Shown here piece after piece: positions 35,167-48,049 of a DNA stretch of 64,000 bases. Below the pieces are notes generated by a model that had not been told where the DNA came from, did no database searches, and saw only the letters and a program-made list of their open reading frames with translations. The DNA is from Torymus aiolomorphi. Its lineage: Eukaryota; Arthropoda; Insecta; Hymenoptera; Torymidae. The position numbers were made by a program, and so were the translations under genes. The stretch spans positions 63,631,583 to 63,695,582 of the forward strand of contig CM070874.1 in the NCBI GenBank assembly GCA_036365515.1, given 5' to 3'. Numbering within the stretch: the stretch's first letter is position 1; the number at the start of each line of letters is the position of its first letter.

Positions 35167-36060
35167 AAAATGACTCGTCGTTTAATTTTACCGATTCACA
35201 AGACGAATTACTATTTGATCTTCGTAATCCAGTAAATGAACAAGATTACGATGGAAATTATGATCAAGAATATTAGTTTAGTGTTACTTACTATTAATTT
35301 TGTTAGGATTAACGCACTTAAGAAAACGATATATTCATAATGTAAATCGTAATTGTAACTGCCCTAATTGAAGGGTTCAAGCGCTATTCAGTTTTATGGT
35401 TAACAATTATTGATTATTTTTGCGATGCAATCGAATCGAAAATTTGAATCACGATTAAAAAGTGACAATTTATTTGACGATTTATAGAATTACGGTTCAA
35501 TTCAAAATGAAAGATTCAAATGAATCGTAAACATGAGTCATGATTCAATTTTAACAATTCATAAAATAATCATGATTCAATAATGCCGATTTGTTTGAAT
35601 ATATAGATGAAACCAACTCACTTGAATCGGATTCCCTTTAACGATTCCAAGGAATCAACAGTGAATCGTGCCCCGTTGAGTTGCAGTTTGACATACCTAT
35701 GCTTTGATCTTGAGTCACCATTCATTAATTGACATTCCGAATCCCTGGAAAGACTATCAGCTTCTTTCGATTCCAATATACAAATTAATATAATAAGTAT
35801 AATTAATTGGCATACACCATTTTTTTCTAAAAGTATATATGCATTTAATTAAAAATAAGTTTATTAATTCAATTTAAAATAAAAGTTAGGATTGATTTTT
35901 TTTTAAATCATCGAAAATCTAGACTTTTGTTTCTCAATTTTCATTGCATTTTATAAAATAAAAAAAAAAATATAAAAAAATATAAATAGAAACCTATAGA
36001 AAACTATCCCAAAATATTGCGCTCGACTATCTTCTAGCTCAGTATCGTCGAATTTCTGAC

Positions 36061-36560
36061 AGAATTTCAATTCCATACGGAACCACTCGCAGATGACAGC
36101 GCTTTAACAAACGGCGAATTTAAAATCTAAATTCAATTTGGCCTCCTCGAAAAAGCGAAAAACCAAACACACCCGCATTGCGTTCGCTTTTTCGCCAGTG
36201 GTTTAAATTTCTTCGGCGCTCTTTTCCGCGTAATTTTTTGCTCCTCCACCTCTCTTTTTTTTTTTTTTTAATAAAAAACGTCTATCTGGATGAAATTTGC
36301 TTAGAGCACGAGCGCACCAAAAATACGGTTGCGCGGCTCAGCGGAGGCGCTGTACCTTAGCTGGCTGGAAATCGAAGGTCGAACATTTTCAAGAGAAACA
36401 TAAACATCCCAAAGGTTCGACGAGCTCCTGGTATAGAGAGACGAGCGTTTCAGTGCGTGCACATAACGCGTGGTGTATAAGGACCGCGGAGAGAAAGAGA
36501 AATAAAGAAGGAGAGGAGAGTGGGCAGGAGGTTTGCGGGGAGAGACGACAAACATTGCGG
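36061..36560. other. GC-rich block
   Basis: CpG-containing sequence with GAGAGACGAG and GAAAGAGAAATAAAGAAGG runs between AT-rich flanks. No convincing frame. Possible regulatory DNA upstream of, or unrelated to, the lipase genes. Confidence 0.3.
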
Positions 36561-36906
36561 TGAAAAATTCAATATTTCTTTAAACTCCGACAAAATTGTT
36601 TCTTTCGCTTGGAATTGTTTGGTTGAAAGTAGAAATACATAAATAAGAGAAAATGTAATTCGATGGATTTCTTCTTTTAATTTACGTATATATTCGTTGT
36701 CTATACGGTGAGATTGTTAAGATTTGTGTTCGGGTTATTGAATCATTTTATTTGCTTTGGATTAATCATATTTCACACGACAAACTCAAGAAAAATCTAT
36801 ACTTTTTTTAGAGGCTTCGAAAGTTGCCAGTTTTGTTTTCTTAATACGTCATTGAGATTCGGTTTTTATTTATATCATAAAGTATCCAAGAAAAATCTTC
36901 AACCAT

Positions 36907-37683
36907 TAAAAAAACCACTGCCAATTGATTGACACGTGGCTTCCTCAAACTTAATTTACTGATTCCTTTAATTAACATTTAATGCTAAAATTTAAAACTA
37001 TTAGACAATTTATAATACAATTCTAAGAATTAGATGTAATTATTATATTCATTTATTAAGATTAAAAAGTATTCATTTTTAAATTATGTATAAAATACAA
37101 ATAAAAAACCGGTGTGATTTAATTTTCAAATTATGTATAAAAAATGAATAATAGTATCGCGTCGCTACGCTCGCTCGGGCAGTGAACTCACCCGCGGGAA
37201 TAATCTGCGACTTTAGTCCCTTGTTACATATAGTACTTTATTCCCATCGCCACTGTGGCCACTTCATAGATTTGAAAAGTTATATTGTATTTATGTGTTA
37301 TAATTTTGTTAGTTTTAACCCAATTCACCATAAACGTAAAAAATTAGACTATGTTACTTTATTCCCGCTAATTTACTTTACTCCCACATAATGCAAGAAT
37401 AAAAGTACTTTATTCCCGCATTATGCGAGAATAAAGTAAAAGAGGGAATCAGACGCCACTTTTGCCCCGCTTTTCAGGCTGTAAAATGGTCATTATAGCA
37501 GTGATGAGAATAAAATAATTTATTATAATATTAAATTCAAAACATTTTAAATTTACTAAATAACTTTTACTTCAAATCATAGTTTTTTGATGAAATTTTA
37601 CACATATATTGCCTATGTATACCACAATACTGATAGAAAGAATGGTTTGAGAGAAATGCGCCATTCACTTCCGAAGAAATTTT
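36907..37683 (+). mobile_element. 5'-terminal fragment of repeat family R1 with a nested palindromic element
   Basis: It starts AAAAAAACCACTGCCAATTGA and GTGGCTTCCTCAA like the R1 copy at 10401, and continues in parallel (TTTAAATTATGTATAAAATA, then CTTTTACTTCAAATCATAG). It is interrupted at about 37190-37520 by a relative of the palindromic element at 28211 (CTTTATTCCCATC, CTGTGGCCACTT). Confidence 0.6.
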
Positions 37684-37818
37684 GCTTCCTCCTAGAGGAA
37701 GCTTTGTGATAGTAAAAAAAAAAAGTTTTGGAGAAAATGTGTTAGGAATGTTGTTTAGCATATTTGGAATCGAAATACACTATTTTTAGAAAATGTCCGT
37801 ATGGATGTGTGTGTGTGT

Positions 37819-37854
<36 letters not shown>

Positions 37855-38000
37855 CCGTATACACGGATATCTCATGGTCTACTCGACCGATTTTAACCAG
37901 TGAGGTATCATTTTTTTGCATTTTGTTTTCACAGTTGGGGTCAATAGTCTATTTTTGTCAATTTTGATTTTCTTTTTTTTTTATAGCCATTTTTCAATTT
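37684..38000 (-). mobile_element. Reverse-oriented 3' end of repeat family R1
   Basis: On the plus strand it begins with the terminal hairpin GCTTCCTCCTAGAGGAAGC. It then runs through AATGTCCGTATGGATG, a GT tract (37807-37853) and CTCGACCGATTTTAACC, which is the reverse complement of the R1 3' region. Confidence 0.65.
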
Positions 38001-38639
38001 TGAAAATTTTTATTTTCATATTTTTAAATCTTTAGAACTAATATTCTTAATATATTATGAATGCATTTTATGCAGGATAAAATTCTCTACATTTTTTCAA
38101 TACGTTTGATTCAAATGAACATTCTTTAACAGTTTAGAAATATTCATTAACAGTTAATATTCCAACGCGTTTTATGGTATACGTTGCGAATCCATGCTGT
38201 AAAGTAATCATTTCTTGAATGTTAATAAATCGCTCCTATACTTCGAAAAATGTAAAACCAAGAAGGTTGTTGTATACCGGCAAAACAAGTAAGCGCGTTG
38301 CTCCGTGACACGCGAGTCTATTGCGTGTCTCTGCTTCGTGCGTCTAACGCTTTTACAGCTCTACTGGGAATTTTCGTCGCCTTCCGTTGGATTCAAGCAT
38401 TAGTGCTCTCTCACTTAAGTACCTATGTATTAATAAAAGACAAATATAGCTTTTAAGTAATATTTATTCATCCTTATCGAACCATTCTTTAACTGTTAAG
38501 GAATAGCGCCGGTTAAGTTGATCTTTTTCAAGTATTTACGCCAACTGCTCGATTTCTTAACTATTAATCCTCCAGCATTTGACGCTATTCAAGTGCACGT
38601 TCATTCACAGTCAAGCCGAAGACATAGTGTTACATAAAT

Positions 38640-38960
38640 TCTTTCTATCAGTGATACAAAATGGTCTATAAATTTCTTGTTTATTCATAAAACTCCAGAA
38701 ATGACGATTTGAAAAAAATGTTGAAAAAAGTTTAATTTCAAATATTTCTGAAATTTATAGACCAATCCTTTTTCCCAAATAACACATTTGAAAGATATCT
38801 AAAATCTACCCCTAAAAAAATTTCAAAGCGATTAAGCCAATTTTACTCTAGTTATACAACGGGAAAGAAAATCACTTTTTTTATAAATTTTTTTTTCCAA
38901 AAATAATAAATACAAAAACATAAAAATTTATCAACTTATAGTATTCCACATTCTTTATAA
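38640..38960 (+). mobile_element. Internal fragment of repeat family R1
   Basis: It follows the R1 unit of the copy at 10401 (TGGTCTATAAATTTCTTG, GAAATGACGATTTGAAAAAA, TCAAATATTTCTGAAATTT, TCAAAGCGATTAAGCCAATT) but lacks both terminal hairpins. Confidence 0.5.
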
Positions 38961-39054
38961 CCAAAAAATATTCATGTCAATATCTTTTTTTGATTTCGAA
39001 ATATAATCTATTTTCAAAAAATTACGTTTTTATCAATAACTTATATGACTTATT

Positions 39055-39890
39055 TTAAGGGAAACTTAAAATTAATCTAAAGGTTTGTGAAACGTAGTTA
39101 TACGATAAGTTAACTTCCGATCAACTACGTTATTTATTTTACAAAGCTCAATAAAGTAAATACAAAAATTTTGCGTGTTCGATCCGAAACGTTCGATCGG
39201 CGGATATGCAGGCTACCTTACTTAAATGCTTTCCGAAAAATGACTTTGCATGCGATATCAATTGTAAATTGTTCGTATAGGTATTTGGTAGCTTATTGCT
39301 TAAAAATCAGATACCTATGCGTAACGCGGAATCATAAAAATATTACATTTAATCCAAACGTAACCTTGAGGTTAGTACGGGTTTTATTGAATTATTTTAA
39401 TTTAACGAAACATCTGTAGAGATGAAATCTTTTGCGATGTCTTTTTAATAGATATATGATTCCCAGAACGAATTGGGCCTGCATAATGTAATCTTTTGAT
39501 GTTATTTGTAATTAAAGGTCGATCAAAATCCAAATTACATTATTAAAGTACTTTCCAAAACATGGATTTCTATAGAACGAATTAGAGATTGTTTCTATGC
39601 TTTGGCTTTGTTATAAAGATAACATATGAATAATCCAGGTCTGCCTAATGCATATTTGCAAAAATATAGTCATTTTTATGATTTTGTCCTTGATAAGGGA
39701 AAGTTAAAATTAATCTAGAGGCTTCTGAAACGAAGTTTACAATAACTTAAGTTTTGATATAAAACATTTTGATACAAAACCTAAAAAAGTAAATACAAAA
39801 ATTTTCTCGTGGGATCGAAAATTCTCTATTGACGGGTATATATATGTACGTGACTTTATTTAAGTGCTTTCCGATTCCGAAACATGAATT
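39055..39890. repeat. Two diverged direct repeats of about 190 bp, about 640 bp apart
   Basis: 39055-39245 (TTAAGGGAAACTTAAAATTA, GTAAATACAAAAATTTTGCG, CTTAAATGCTTTCCG) recurs at 39695-39890 (ATAAGGGAAAGTTAAAATTA, GTAAATACAAAAATTTTCTC, TTTAAGTGCTTTCCG). Identity is perhaps 75-80 percent. Confidence 0.6.
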
Positions 39891-39956
39891 TTATAATTAA
39901 GTTGGCTATTCTCATAGCACGTTCGCACTATGTCTTAATAGTTATTAGTTAATAGT

Positions 39957-40117
<161 letters not shown>

Positions 40118-40126
40118 CTGCAACGG

Positions 40127-40235
40127 TTCGTTCCGGGACGTTTACACTGTACATCGCTGTTATTTCCGGGACGCGCTGTTTTTTCCGGGACGTCCCGGAA
40201 AATCTGTGTCTGCAACTGTTATTTCCGGGACGTGG
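40127..40235. repeat. TTCCGGGACG repeat cluster between the two TA tracts
   Basis: The ten-base word TTCCGGGACG occurs four times on the plus strand between 40128 and 40230, and partly in reverse (CGTCCCGGAA at about 40190). The TA tracts lie on either side. Confidence 0.7.
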
Positions 40236-40347
40236 TATTAGTCCCACACCCCAGGGATATTATTTCTTTAGTCACGCGCTTATATAGGGAACTCTGAAGA
40301 GATAAACTATAGGACCCTGTAGATTACCAGAAATAACGTTTATAGGT

Positions 40348-40685
<338 letters not shown>

Positions 40686-41001
40686 CAAAAAATGTTATGC
40701 ATGTTCTAAATATTAAAAAATGCAATTTTATGAAAATTAGTAAGAAATATTTTCTTATGGTCATAAATTTGCTTTTCAACAAATTTCGATTAGAATCTCA
40801 TCGATTCGACATTACATATTTTATTGTTGTTTTGAGAATCATATTCCAACCACATTTTAATGTAAACAAACGCACGTGCTTTCATTTGACGGCTCTCGGT
40901 TGGTTTGCGCGCCGCATCGCGTTCCTAAACGCACTAATAAATCGATAAAAAGAGGGGGGGAGCCAGATCCGCCATGTTGGCAGGATTTGAGTCGCAGCGC
41001 T

Positions 41002-41176
<175 letters not shown>

Positions 41177-41499
41177 AGAAATATATAAATTTCTTTTACG
41201 AATCGTAATAAATACGTACCAGTATCATTGTTTAATAAAAAATTATTGTTAGTATAATTTTATTGTTGGAATTATTTTTGTTCATATTACACTAATAAAT
41301 ACGTCTGAAAAAATAATTGCGTTACAACGGATCATTTCCTTTAGTGCTTTAAACATTAGATTAAAATGTGTTGAAGAAAATGACCAAACGTTAATTTAGA
41401 ACATCTTTTTCCGCATATCAATATTGACCAAAGTATTAAAATATCGGTATCAAAGGAAAATTTTTAACTAAATCCCAAACATGACAAACATAACAAATT

Positions 41500-42350
41500 C
41501 GAAATATCACTTTAAAAACACTATATGAAATTGTGCAACGTGTTCGTGGTAAAATCCTTTTGCCGTATCACTCGAGCGAGACCAACAAAGACCGTAATAA
41601 ATCTACATCGCGCAAAGAACCTCATGAAATATTCCATATCGGCGAAATGTTCTCCTCGACATATATATACGCGCGAGGAAATACGAATTTTTCACGTACA
41701 CACAGAGGCGCGCGATAATATCGGCAAAGCGACGATGGCGTAGCACACGCGCTCGTATCAAACTTTCCTCCCTCCGCCCCTCTCGCTTGTAAGATCAGAG
41801 TCGACCGTATCCCTGTATGCCATCCACTAGAGGTAGCTCGAGAGAGCTGTGCGAATCAACGAAACGTAGTTTTATAAGGTTAACGGCATAGACCGGGTCG
41901 ATTCTGTTTGTTTTTCATTTGTACCTCGCGAACAAGCTTTTCCCTCGCTGCTTGGGTCGCTAATTTTTCTGGGACTGTATAACGTCGGTTGCATCCCGGA
42001 ATGAGAACAGGAAATTTTCGAAATGGAAGTTTGGTTGCGCACGCGCACGCGACGCCTTATGACGGATTTTGAGGTGCGGGAACGGCGCTTTCAAGCATTC
42101 GATTTAAATGCAGAGTGTCGTGGGTAAGAGAGAGGGAGAGAGGTGGTAGGGGATGAGAAAGTTGTTGACGCGCTATGGGGATGGCTGTGCGAGCTTTGTG
42201 TATATACGGTATTGTATGCACTTGGATTTGCAGATGCGATGATGCTTCGTTTTTTGCAGGATGGGCTTTTGATACGGAATTTGTTATTTATTGTGCCAGA
42301 TGGATTTCGATCGCGTGAATTTTTTGAAAGATCTGTAGAGCTCGCGTAGA
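41500..42350. other. GC-rich block
   Basis: CpG-rich with CGCGCG words and a GAGAGAGGGAGAGAG run at 42127-42141. The open frames are short and unconvincing. Candidate regulatory DNA by analogy with its neighbours only. Confidence 0.3.
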
Positions 42351-42448
42351 CTACAAATAAATAACTTACGTTACTAAGAATGCACAAATTTGAATTTATG
42401 AACTTTTATGTAAAAATTAAAATCTTTGCTTAAGTGAAGTCATTATAG

Positions 42449-43580
42449 AAAAAACTACTGCCAATTCATTGGCAATTAGCTTCATCAAGCTAAAGTTATT
42501 GTTCTAGTACATCAATTGTTTACATCAGTATATATGTAAATAATTGATATTTATCAACGTGCATGTGTTTTACATATTTTATTTTTTCAAACTTATTTTA
42601 CAAAATTAACTTTAATTTTTTATTTTTTATTTTTTTAAATTTCTCGAACTTGGTCACAACACATAAAAAAGCTATCTCTGTACCAAATTTCAGGACGATT
42701 GATTTATTTTCCCTCCTGTTACCGTATGAGAACGAAAACGCACTTTTTTCTAAAATAATTTTTTTTCTCAATAACAAATGAAGAAAATCTCTTGAAAATT
42801 TAACTCAATGTTGTACTCGATAAGTGTAATAAGTAGTTAAAATTTTGAGTTGATAAATACAATATTTTTTTAGAAATTAATTAAAGAAGTATAAACCATA
42901 TTTTCATTTTATATTTTCAAACCCCTTAAGATAGTCCAGCTCCCGAAAAAACTTGTGACAGGGCATTTTTGATCCGTTTATCTGGCTATAGTCCTTTCAA
43001 AGTGATTAGATACAATTCACTCCAGTTATCGCACATCATAGAAAAGCCACTTTTTTATGAAATAACTTTTCTCTAAAAATATTTTTTACAACTACATGAA
43101 AGTTTGACAAATTGTAAATTTATATGTGAGACATTAGCAAACAAAATTTCATCTCGATAGCTTTTAATATTTCAGAGATGTAACCTCTAAATGAAAAATT
43201 ATGTTTTTCTAAATAACTAATAAACGAATATCGCTATCGACATTATTTTTAGGCACAATCGCTGCTCTTGAGAGCCTTATAATTTCACCATAGCCAAAAT
43301 TGTCAGACTTTAAAAACTAACGATTCAATATATAAAAACTATTTATGTTAAGTATTATTACTGTCTGTAACATATAAAAAAATCAAAAAACGAAAAATTA
43401 AAAATCATTTCTGTGTTATAAAACAAAAGAAAATCGATTAAATAAAAATATTGGTTATATCTTTCAAAATCTCCTCCGTAACGAAGGAACTAAGCTTTGT
43501 CCGATGAAAATCGGTTGAATGGTCCAAAAGTTATCGCCTGCACACACACATACGCGCGCGCGCACACACACGCGCACACA

Positions 43581-43642
<62 letters not shown>

Positions 43643-43750
43643 TTTTTTAAAATAGTATATTTGGACTTCAAAGGACTCAAAAATTCTTTTTACTTTTTTT
43701 CTTGAAAACTTTTTTTTTCACCGTCACAAAGATTCCACTATGAGAAAGCA
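42449..43750 (+). mobile_element. Diverged full-length copy of repeat family R1
   Basis: It starts AAAAAACTACTGCCAATTCA with the palindrome GCCAATTCATTGGC and carries a CA-rich tract at 43540-43638. It ends at CACAAAGATTCCACTATGAG and AAAGC, the position where other copies have the GCTTCCTC hairpin. Its termini show that R1 has defined ends. Confidence 0.6.
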
Positions 43751-43893
43751 ATTAACTAATTTATCGATGAAATGATTATATCAGTGAGTCCATTCATTGT
43801 GATGAACCGCATATACGGATACAGTGCTTGTTGAAAAAACTTTTCCGTAAAGTGATAGTTACTGCTTTACAGTTTCAGGAGGAAAGCAAATCC

Positions 43894-44522
43894 TTAAGGT
43901 GATGTGAAATACCGACATAATTTTCAAACGAGTACATCTCATGAAAATACCAATAGAATCATCCAAAAAAAATCTGAGTATAGTATTAACATATACAGAG
44001 CGCTTGACAAACGTGTTTTTCCAAAAAAATATGAGAATTTATTTAATTAAATAAAAACCGTACTGTCGATAAGTAGGAATCTGCAATTGACCTACTTTTC
44101 AAACGAGTATATCTAACGAAAATGCTAATAGAATCACTGAAAAAAATTCCTGAATATAGTGTTTATGTGTACACTGTTAAATTCTGCATGAAAATTAATG
44201 TATGTACTGGAAGCAAAATTACATCGTAGTACATTAAATTTAATGCAATGTAGATTAAATTTAATAAAATTTACATTAAGTTTAATGCAATTTACACTAA
44301 ATTTCATGTACTGCGAGATAAAATTTTGCTTTCCGTACATTAAATTTAATAAAATTTGCATTAAATTTAATGTACTGCAATGAAATTTTGCTTCCAGTAC
44401 ATACATTAATTTTCATGCAGAATTTAACAGTGTACGGAGCGCTTGACAAAATTTGTTTTCCGAATAAACGATTGAATGTTGATTTAAAAAATATTGAAAT
44501 TCACGGTTTCACATGGCCTTAA
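43894..44522. mobile_element. TTAA-terminal element (family R2)
   Basis: It begins TTAAGGTGATGTGAAATACC and ends (reading out) GGTTTCACATGGCCTTAA, with TTAA at both edges. The interior carries repeated units with GAGTATAGTATTAACATATA and GAGCGCTTGACAAA, shared with 6942-7620. It is interrupted by the CACTGTT element at 44172-44432; the flanking unit reads through once that element is ignored. Confidence 0.75.
44172..44432. mobile_element. 261 bp palindromic element with CACTGTT termini, TA target (family R3)
   Basis: CACTGTTAAATTCTGCATGA and AAATTAATGTATGTACTGGA on the left are mirrored almost perfectly on the right. TA flanks both sides (44170-44171, 44433-44434). The interior is built of ATTAAATTTAATG words, as in the 3 kb relative at 5919-8877. 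It sits inside the TTAA element and so is younger. Confidence 0.85.
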
Positions 44523-44639
44523 GAACAAATATATATAACTAATCATAATATTGTAAGCTTTAATTTAATATTTCTCAATTTATACATTCTATATATTAAT
44601 TCAAATTCCCCAATTAAATTTTTATTCGTTCAACACACA

Positions 44640-45720
44640 TAGGAGCTCGAAACAGAAATGAAAAAAGTCCCATTTCATCGACACCCTCCATCCATCACCA
44701 ATCAAATTGGATTCCGAAAACGAAATATCTCTAATCAATTTATCGCGCTCGTCGCCAGACAAATATCCCGAAATTCCTCTTCCGTCAATCCTCGCAAACT
44801 ATCAGCTAATTGTTCTCCCTCGCAATCCACGATGGCAGCCGCGAAAAATCACTCAGCGCGCAGACGCTGCGCTTTATACACCCACCACAGAATTCACGCT
44901 CGACTCGCTCATATATAGATTCGCTCGTCGGCGAAGTCCGGTATGACGCCGCCTCCGCAAATTCGCGATTAACAAAGTGAGATTTATACGAAAAGCGGCG
45001 AAGTCGGCGCACAGCGAACCGACCGCCGGCAAATAAAAGCCAGATAGAGAGAGGGGAAAGAGCCGAACTTTCCTCGCGCGGCACGCCGGGATAATTCAAT
45101 TAGCGCCGAATTTTCTCGGGCAATAACTGGCCCTCGACTAATTCTCTCTCTCTGTCTCCTCCTACCTCGCCCACCGTCCCAACGTACAGCCGCCGGGGGG
45201 ACAGAAAACGAGAGAGAGTGAAAGAGAACAAGAACCGGGAAAAAAAATGCAAGGAAAAAAATGAAGAAAAACCGCACGCGCGATGGGCCAATTTCTCAAA
45301 AATAATTAACGTTTCATTATATATATATATATATACATCGCACACACGGGCGCGCGCGTCGAACGATTCATTAAACGGCCGAACTCGAGGAAAAAATGAG
45401 AGCGCAGCGGTTGGAGTGTGTAATGGAAGCGAGACGCGGGAAAAAGAGAGGAAATAAAGGAGGTCGAGCGTTATAATGCTCCATTCTGGCTCTCTCCACT
45501 CTCTCTTCCTCTCTCCTTCTTTCGTTTCTGTTCTTTTGCTCTTTCTGGATCGCCGCGCTTCCGTGCGCTCGCGCGTGCAGTTTTTCCACGGCTCCTTGTG
45601 TTTCGTGTAACTGGACGACGACTCGAGAGCTGCGAGTGCTCGAAGAAAATGCTTTATTACAGGCTCGTTGCGACGATGCTTTCGAGACGATAATGAACGG
45701 TTTTTTTTTCTATATAATAT
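44640..45720. other. GC-rich GAGA/CpG block
   Basis: Dense CpG, with GAGAGAGTGAAAGAGAAC, CTCTCTCTCTGTCTCC and similar runs, and a TATATA tract at 45319-45335. No supported exon. It may be a promoter, a 5' UTR or an enhancer. Confidence 0.3.
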
Positions 45721-46489
45721 GAGTGACAGTGAGTCATTTAGTTTACGTGAATATCTTGAGCACCTTGTACTAATAAGTTTTGCACAAGGCTCTTTGAATT
45801 AATTAGTTTGTAATTAGTCTTTTGTTTTATAAGTATAAGTATAATATAAAATAACAAATGGAACTTTAGAAGAATGCAGGTGTACGTTAACGTTTTCTTT
45901 TTAAAAATAACTATTATTTTATTTTCAATGATCACATCAATAATATTTATTGCAATAATAACTGCCCACATTGATCATGCATTTTTGCGATGTTTATGAT
46001 GACGCACGTTCGATAAAAGTTTATGAAAAAATAATACATGATTTGTTATTATTTTCGCTGGCTGTTCCATGAAAAATACACACAAACTACTGTTATTTTT
46101 CATGTTTATTTTTGTTTATTGTAAATTTAAAAAGGCGAACGAAATTTCCCGAAGGTATATTGTTGCGAATATCATATTTTATGTATCTAATGTAAATAGG
46201 TTTCTCGAAACATCAAACGTAACAATATCAGCCAAAATGTGCACGAGAACAAAAGTAAATTTTAAATAAAAATGAATTTTGCGAAAAATGTTGGGTAACG
46301 TAAACCGGATTATATTTTAAATATTACGTAAACTTTTTTTCTGATATATGCTCATATTACAGAACAAAAATATCAATATTAAAAAATCGAAAAATCCTTT
46401 TTTTAAAAATGTTATTTTCATCAGAAACCAGCAAAATATTCCATTGCAATTTTCAGAACCAATGAAAGGAAACGCGAGGCAGCCAACGA

Positions 46490-47660
46490 GCCCCGAGCGC
46501 TTTCATTAACTTTACAGAAACGCAAACTTCACTTTTCGCCCATTAATCACTTCTCTAATCATGTACCCGTAATTAATGATTTTTCCATTACCCGTTCAAA
46601 CCAAAATTACCCCTACTCACCCCACCCCACCCGCCTTTTAATCAAAAACTACAATTCCATGTTATTCGGAAACCAACTTTCAGCCCTTAAAAAAAAAACA
46701 CAACCCATCCCCCTTACACACACCACACGCGGACTACCACCCCGCAAGGAAAACGCGCCCCTATATTTCAAGGCTATACCTCACCCTCATCTCTCTCTCT
46801 CTCGCGATCGAGGCTTACACCGCCGGCCCCCTGCGCAACGACAAAAAGAAGACGAAAAATATAAAAAAAAGAGAAAGACCATCCCGAAGAAAGGGACGAG
46901 AAGACGAAGAGAAACACGCGCACATGCGGGTACAAAAGCAGAGGCGGACAGCCGCGATATATCTCGCGTCGTCGCTCTCTCTCCCGCGCGCAGAGCGCTG
47001 CAGCAGCAGCAGCAGCAGCGACGCACGTCGTCTTGCTCCGCATGCAGCTCAGCGGCGGCTGGGGCTCTAGCTTTTCCCGGCCGGCGCACGTTTATCAATA
47101 ACTCGCGCGCGCGCGCGCCGCTCTGCGAGCACCCGGGACAGAGAGAGAGCGAAACATATTGCAGTGTTCGGCCAGCGATGGATGGCGGTCGTTTGCCGAG
47201 GTTACGCCCGCTCTGTCTCTCTCCCTCGGTACAAATTATTATTGCGACGCTTATACTTTCAAATTTCGTATGTAGCGAAATTCAACGGGACGCGCGCGCG
47301 TGTGGTAATGTATTCCGAGCCGAGGGTGACGGGGAAATCGATTCCGTCGTCGAGCGATGTGTGTTTGTGGCCACGATATCTAAATACCTACTCTCAGCCC
47401 TTTCGTGGAGAGAGAGAGGCGCGTAGGGTTTGATCGGACACGCGAGAAAGGGAAAGCCGAGAAAGGGAAATTAAGTTTTTGATGGCAGGGGAGTAGAGAG
47501 GAGACAGGAGGTTGGCTGAGAGAGGGTTGCGCGAATGGTTTTGCTGATGCTAATGCGATCGTTTGCCGTTACGAGGACCGCGTAGTTATGGAATAGAGCT
47601 AATGTAATAAAGTGCAAACACGGGGCGCGGGATTTTGTTTGTTTTGAAATCATAGTAGCG
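46490..47660. other. GC-rich GAGA/CpG block containing a candidate first exon
   Basis: CpG-dense DNA with CTCTCTCTCTCTCGCGATC, a (GCA)n run (46999-47018), CGCGCGCGCG words and GAGAGAGAGCG. The 255-codon frame that spans it is mostly low-complexity and I do not take it as a protein. A short ATG frame at 47178 is treated separately. Confidence 0.35.
47178..47267 (+). CDS. Candidate first coding exon with signal-peptide-like segment (unidentified gene)
   Basis: ATG 47178 opens a 30-codon stretch that ends PSVQIIIATLILSNF, a hydrophobic run expected of a signal peptide or signal anchor. It is followed directly by the strong donor GTATGT (phase 0). Upstream is a long GC-rich, GAGA-rich stretch, as for many insect first exons. 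If real, the rest of the gene is downstream, possibly beyond the window. The frame stays open after the donor to 47426, so a chance hydrophobic stretch is also possible. Confidence 0.25.
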
Positions 47661-48049
47661 TAGAGAAGTTGTCGATGCGCAAAATTAGGAAGTTTATTAG
47701 TATGTTTATTTAGCGTGTTGTGGACGTTTCACGGCGGGTAATTGAATTGAATTATTTCCTTTTTTACCATTAGCTTATTATAAAAGCATGTATGACCTAT
47801 ATTATTATGCGATTATATGGTGGAAAGCAGTAAAATCAGCTCGAAAAATTATTATACGAGGAAAGGGGGCCCGTTAATAATCCAATTTTCATTACGCGTG
47901 AAATATGCGACCCACGGGTTCGGAAAATCTGTAACCTACATTACTCGTGTAATCCTTCATTATTACGAACTTTTAATATATTCCCGATTTTCGTCTCGAT
48001 TTTTGACACCCACATACTTACCCCTATAAAAATCCACTACACAATAAAC

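Noticed and set aside
46659..47426. Longest open frame in the window (255 codons)
   Set aside because: Mostly low-complexity Pro/Arg/Lys/Ser from a GC-rich block, with overlapping equally long frames on the other strand and no homology signal. Only the short hydrophobic start at 47178 was kept, as a candidate exon.
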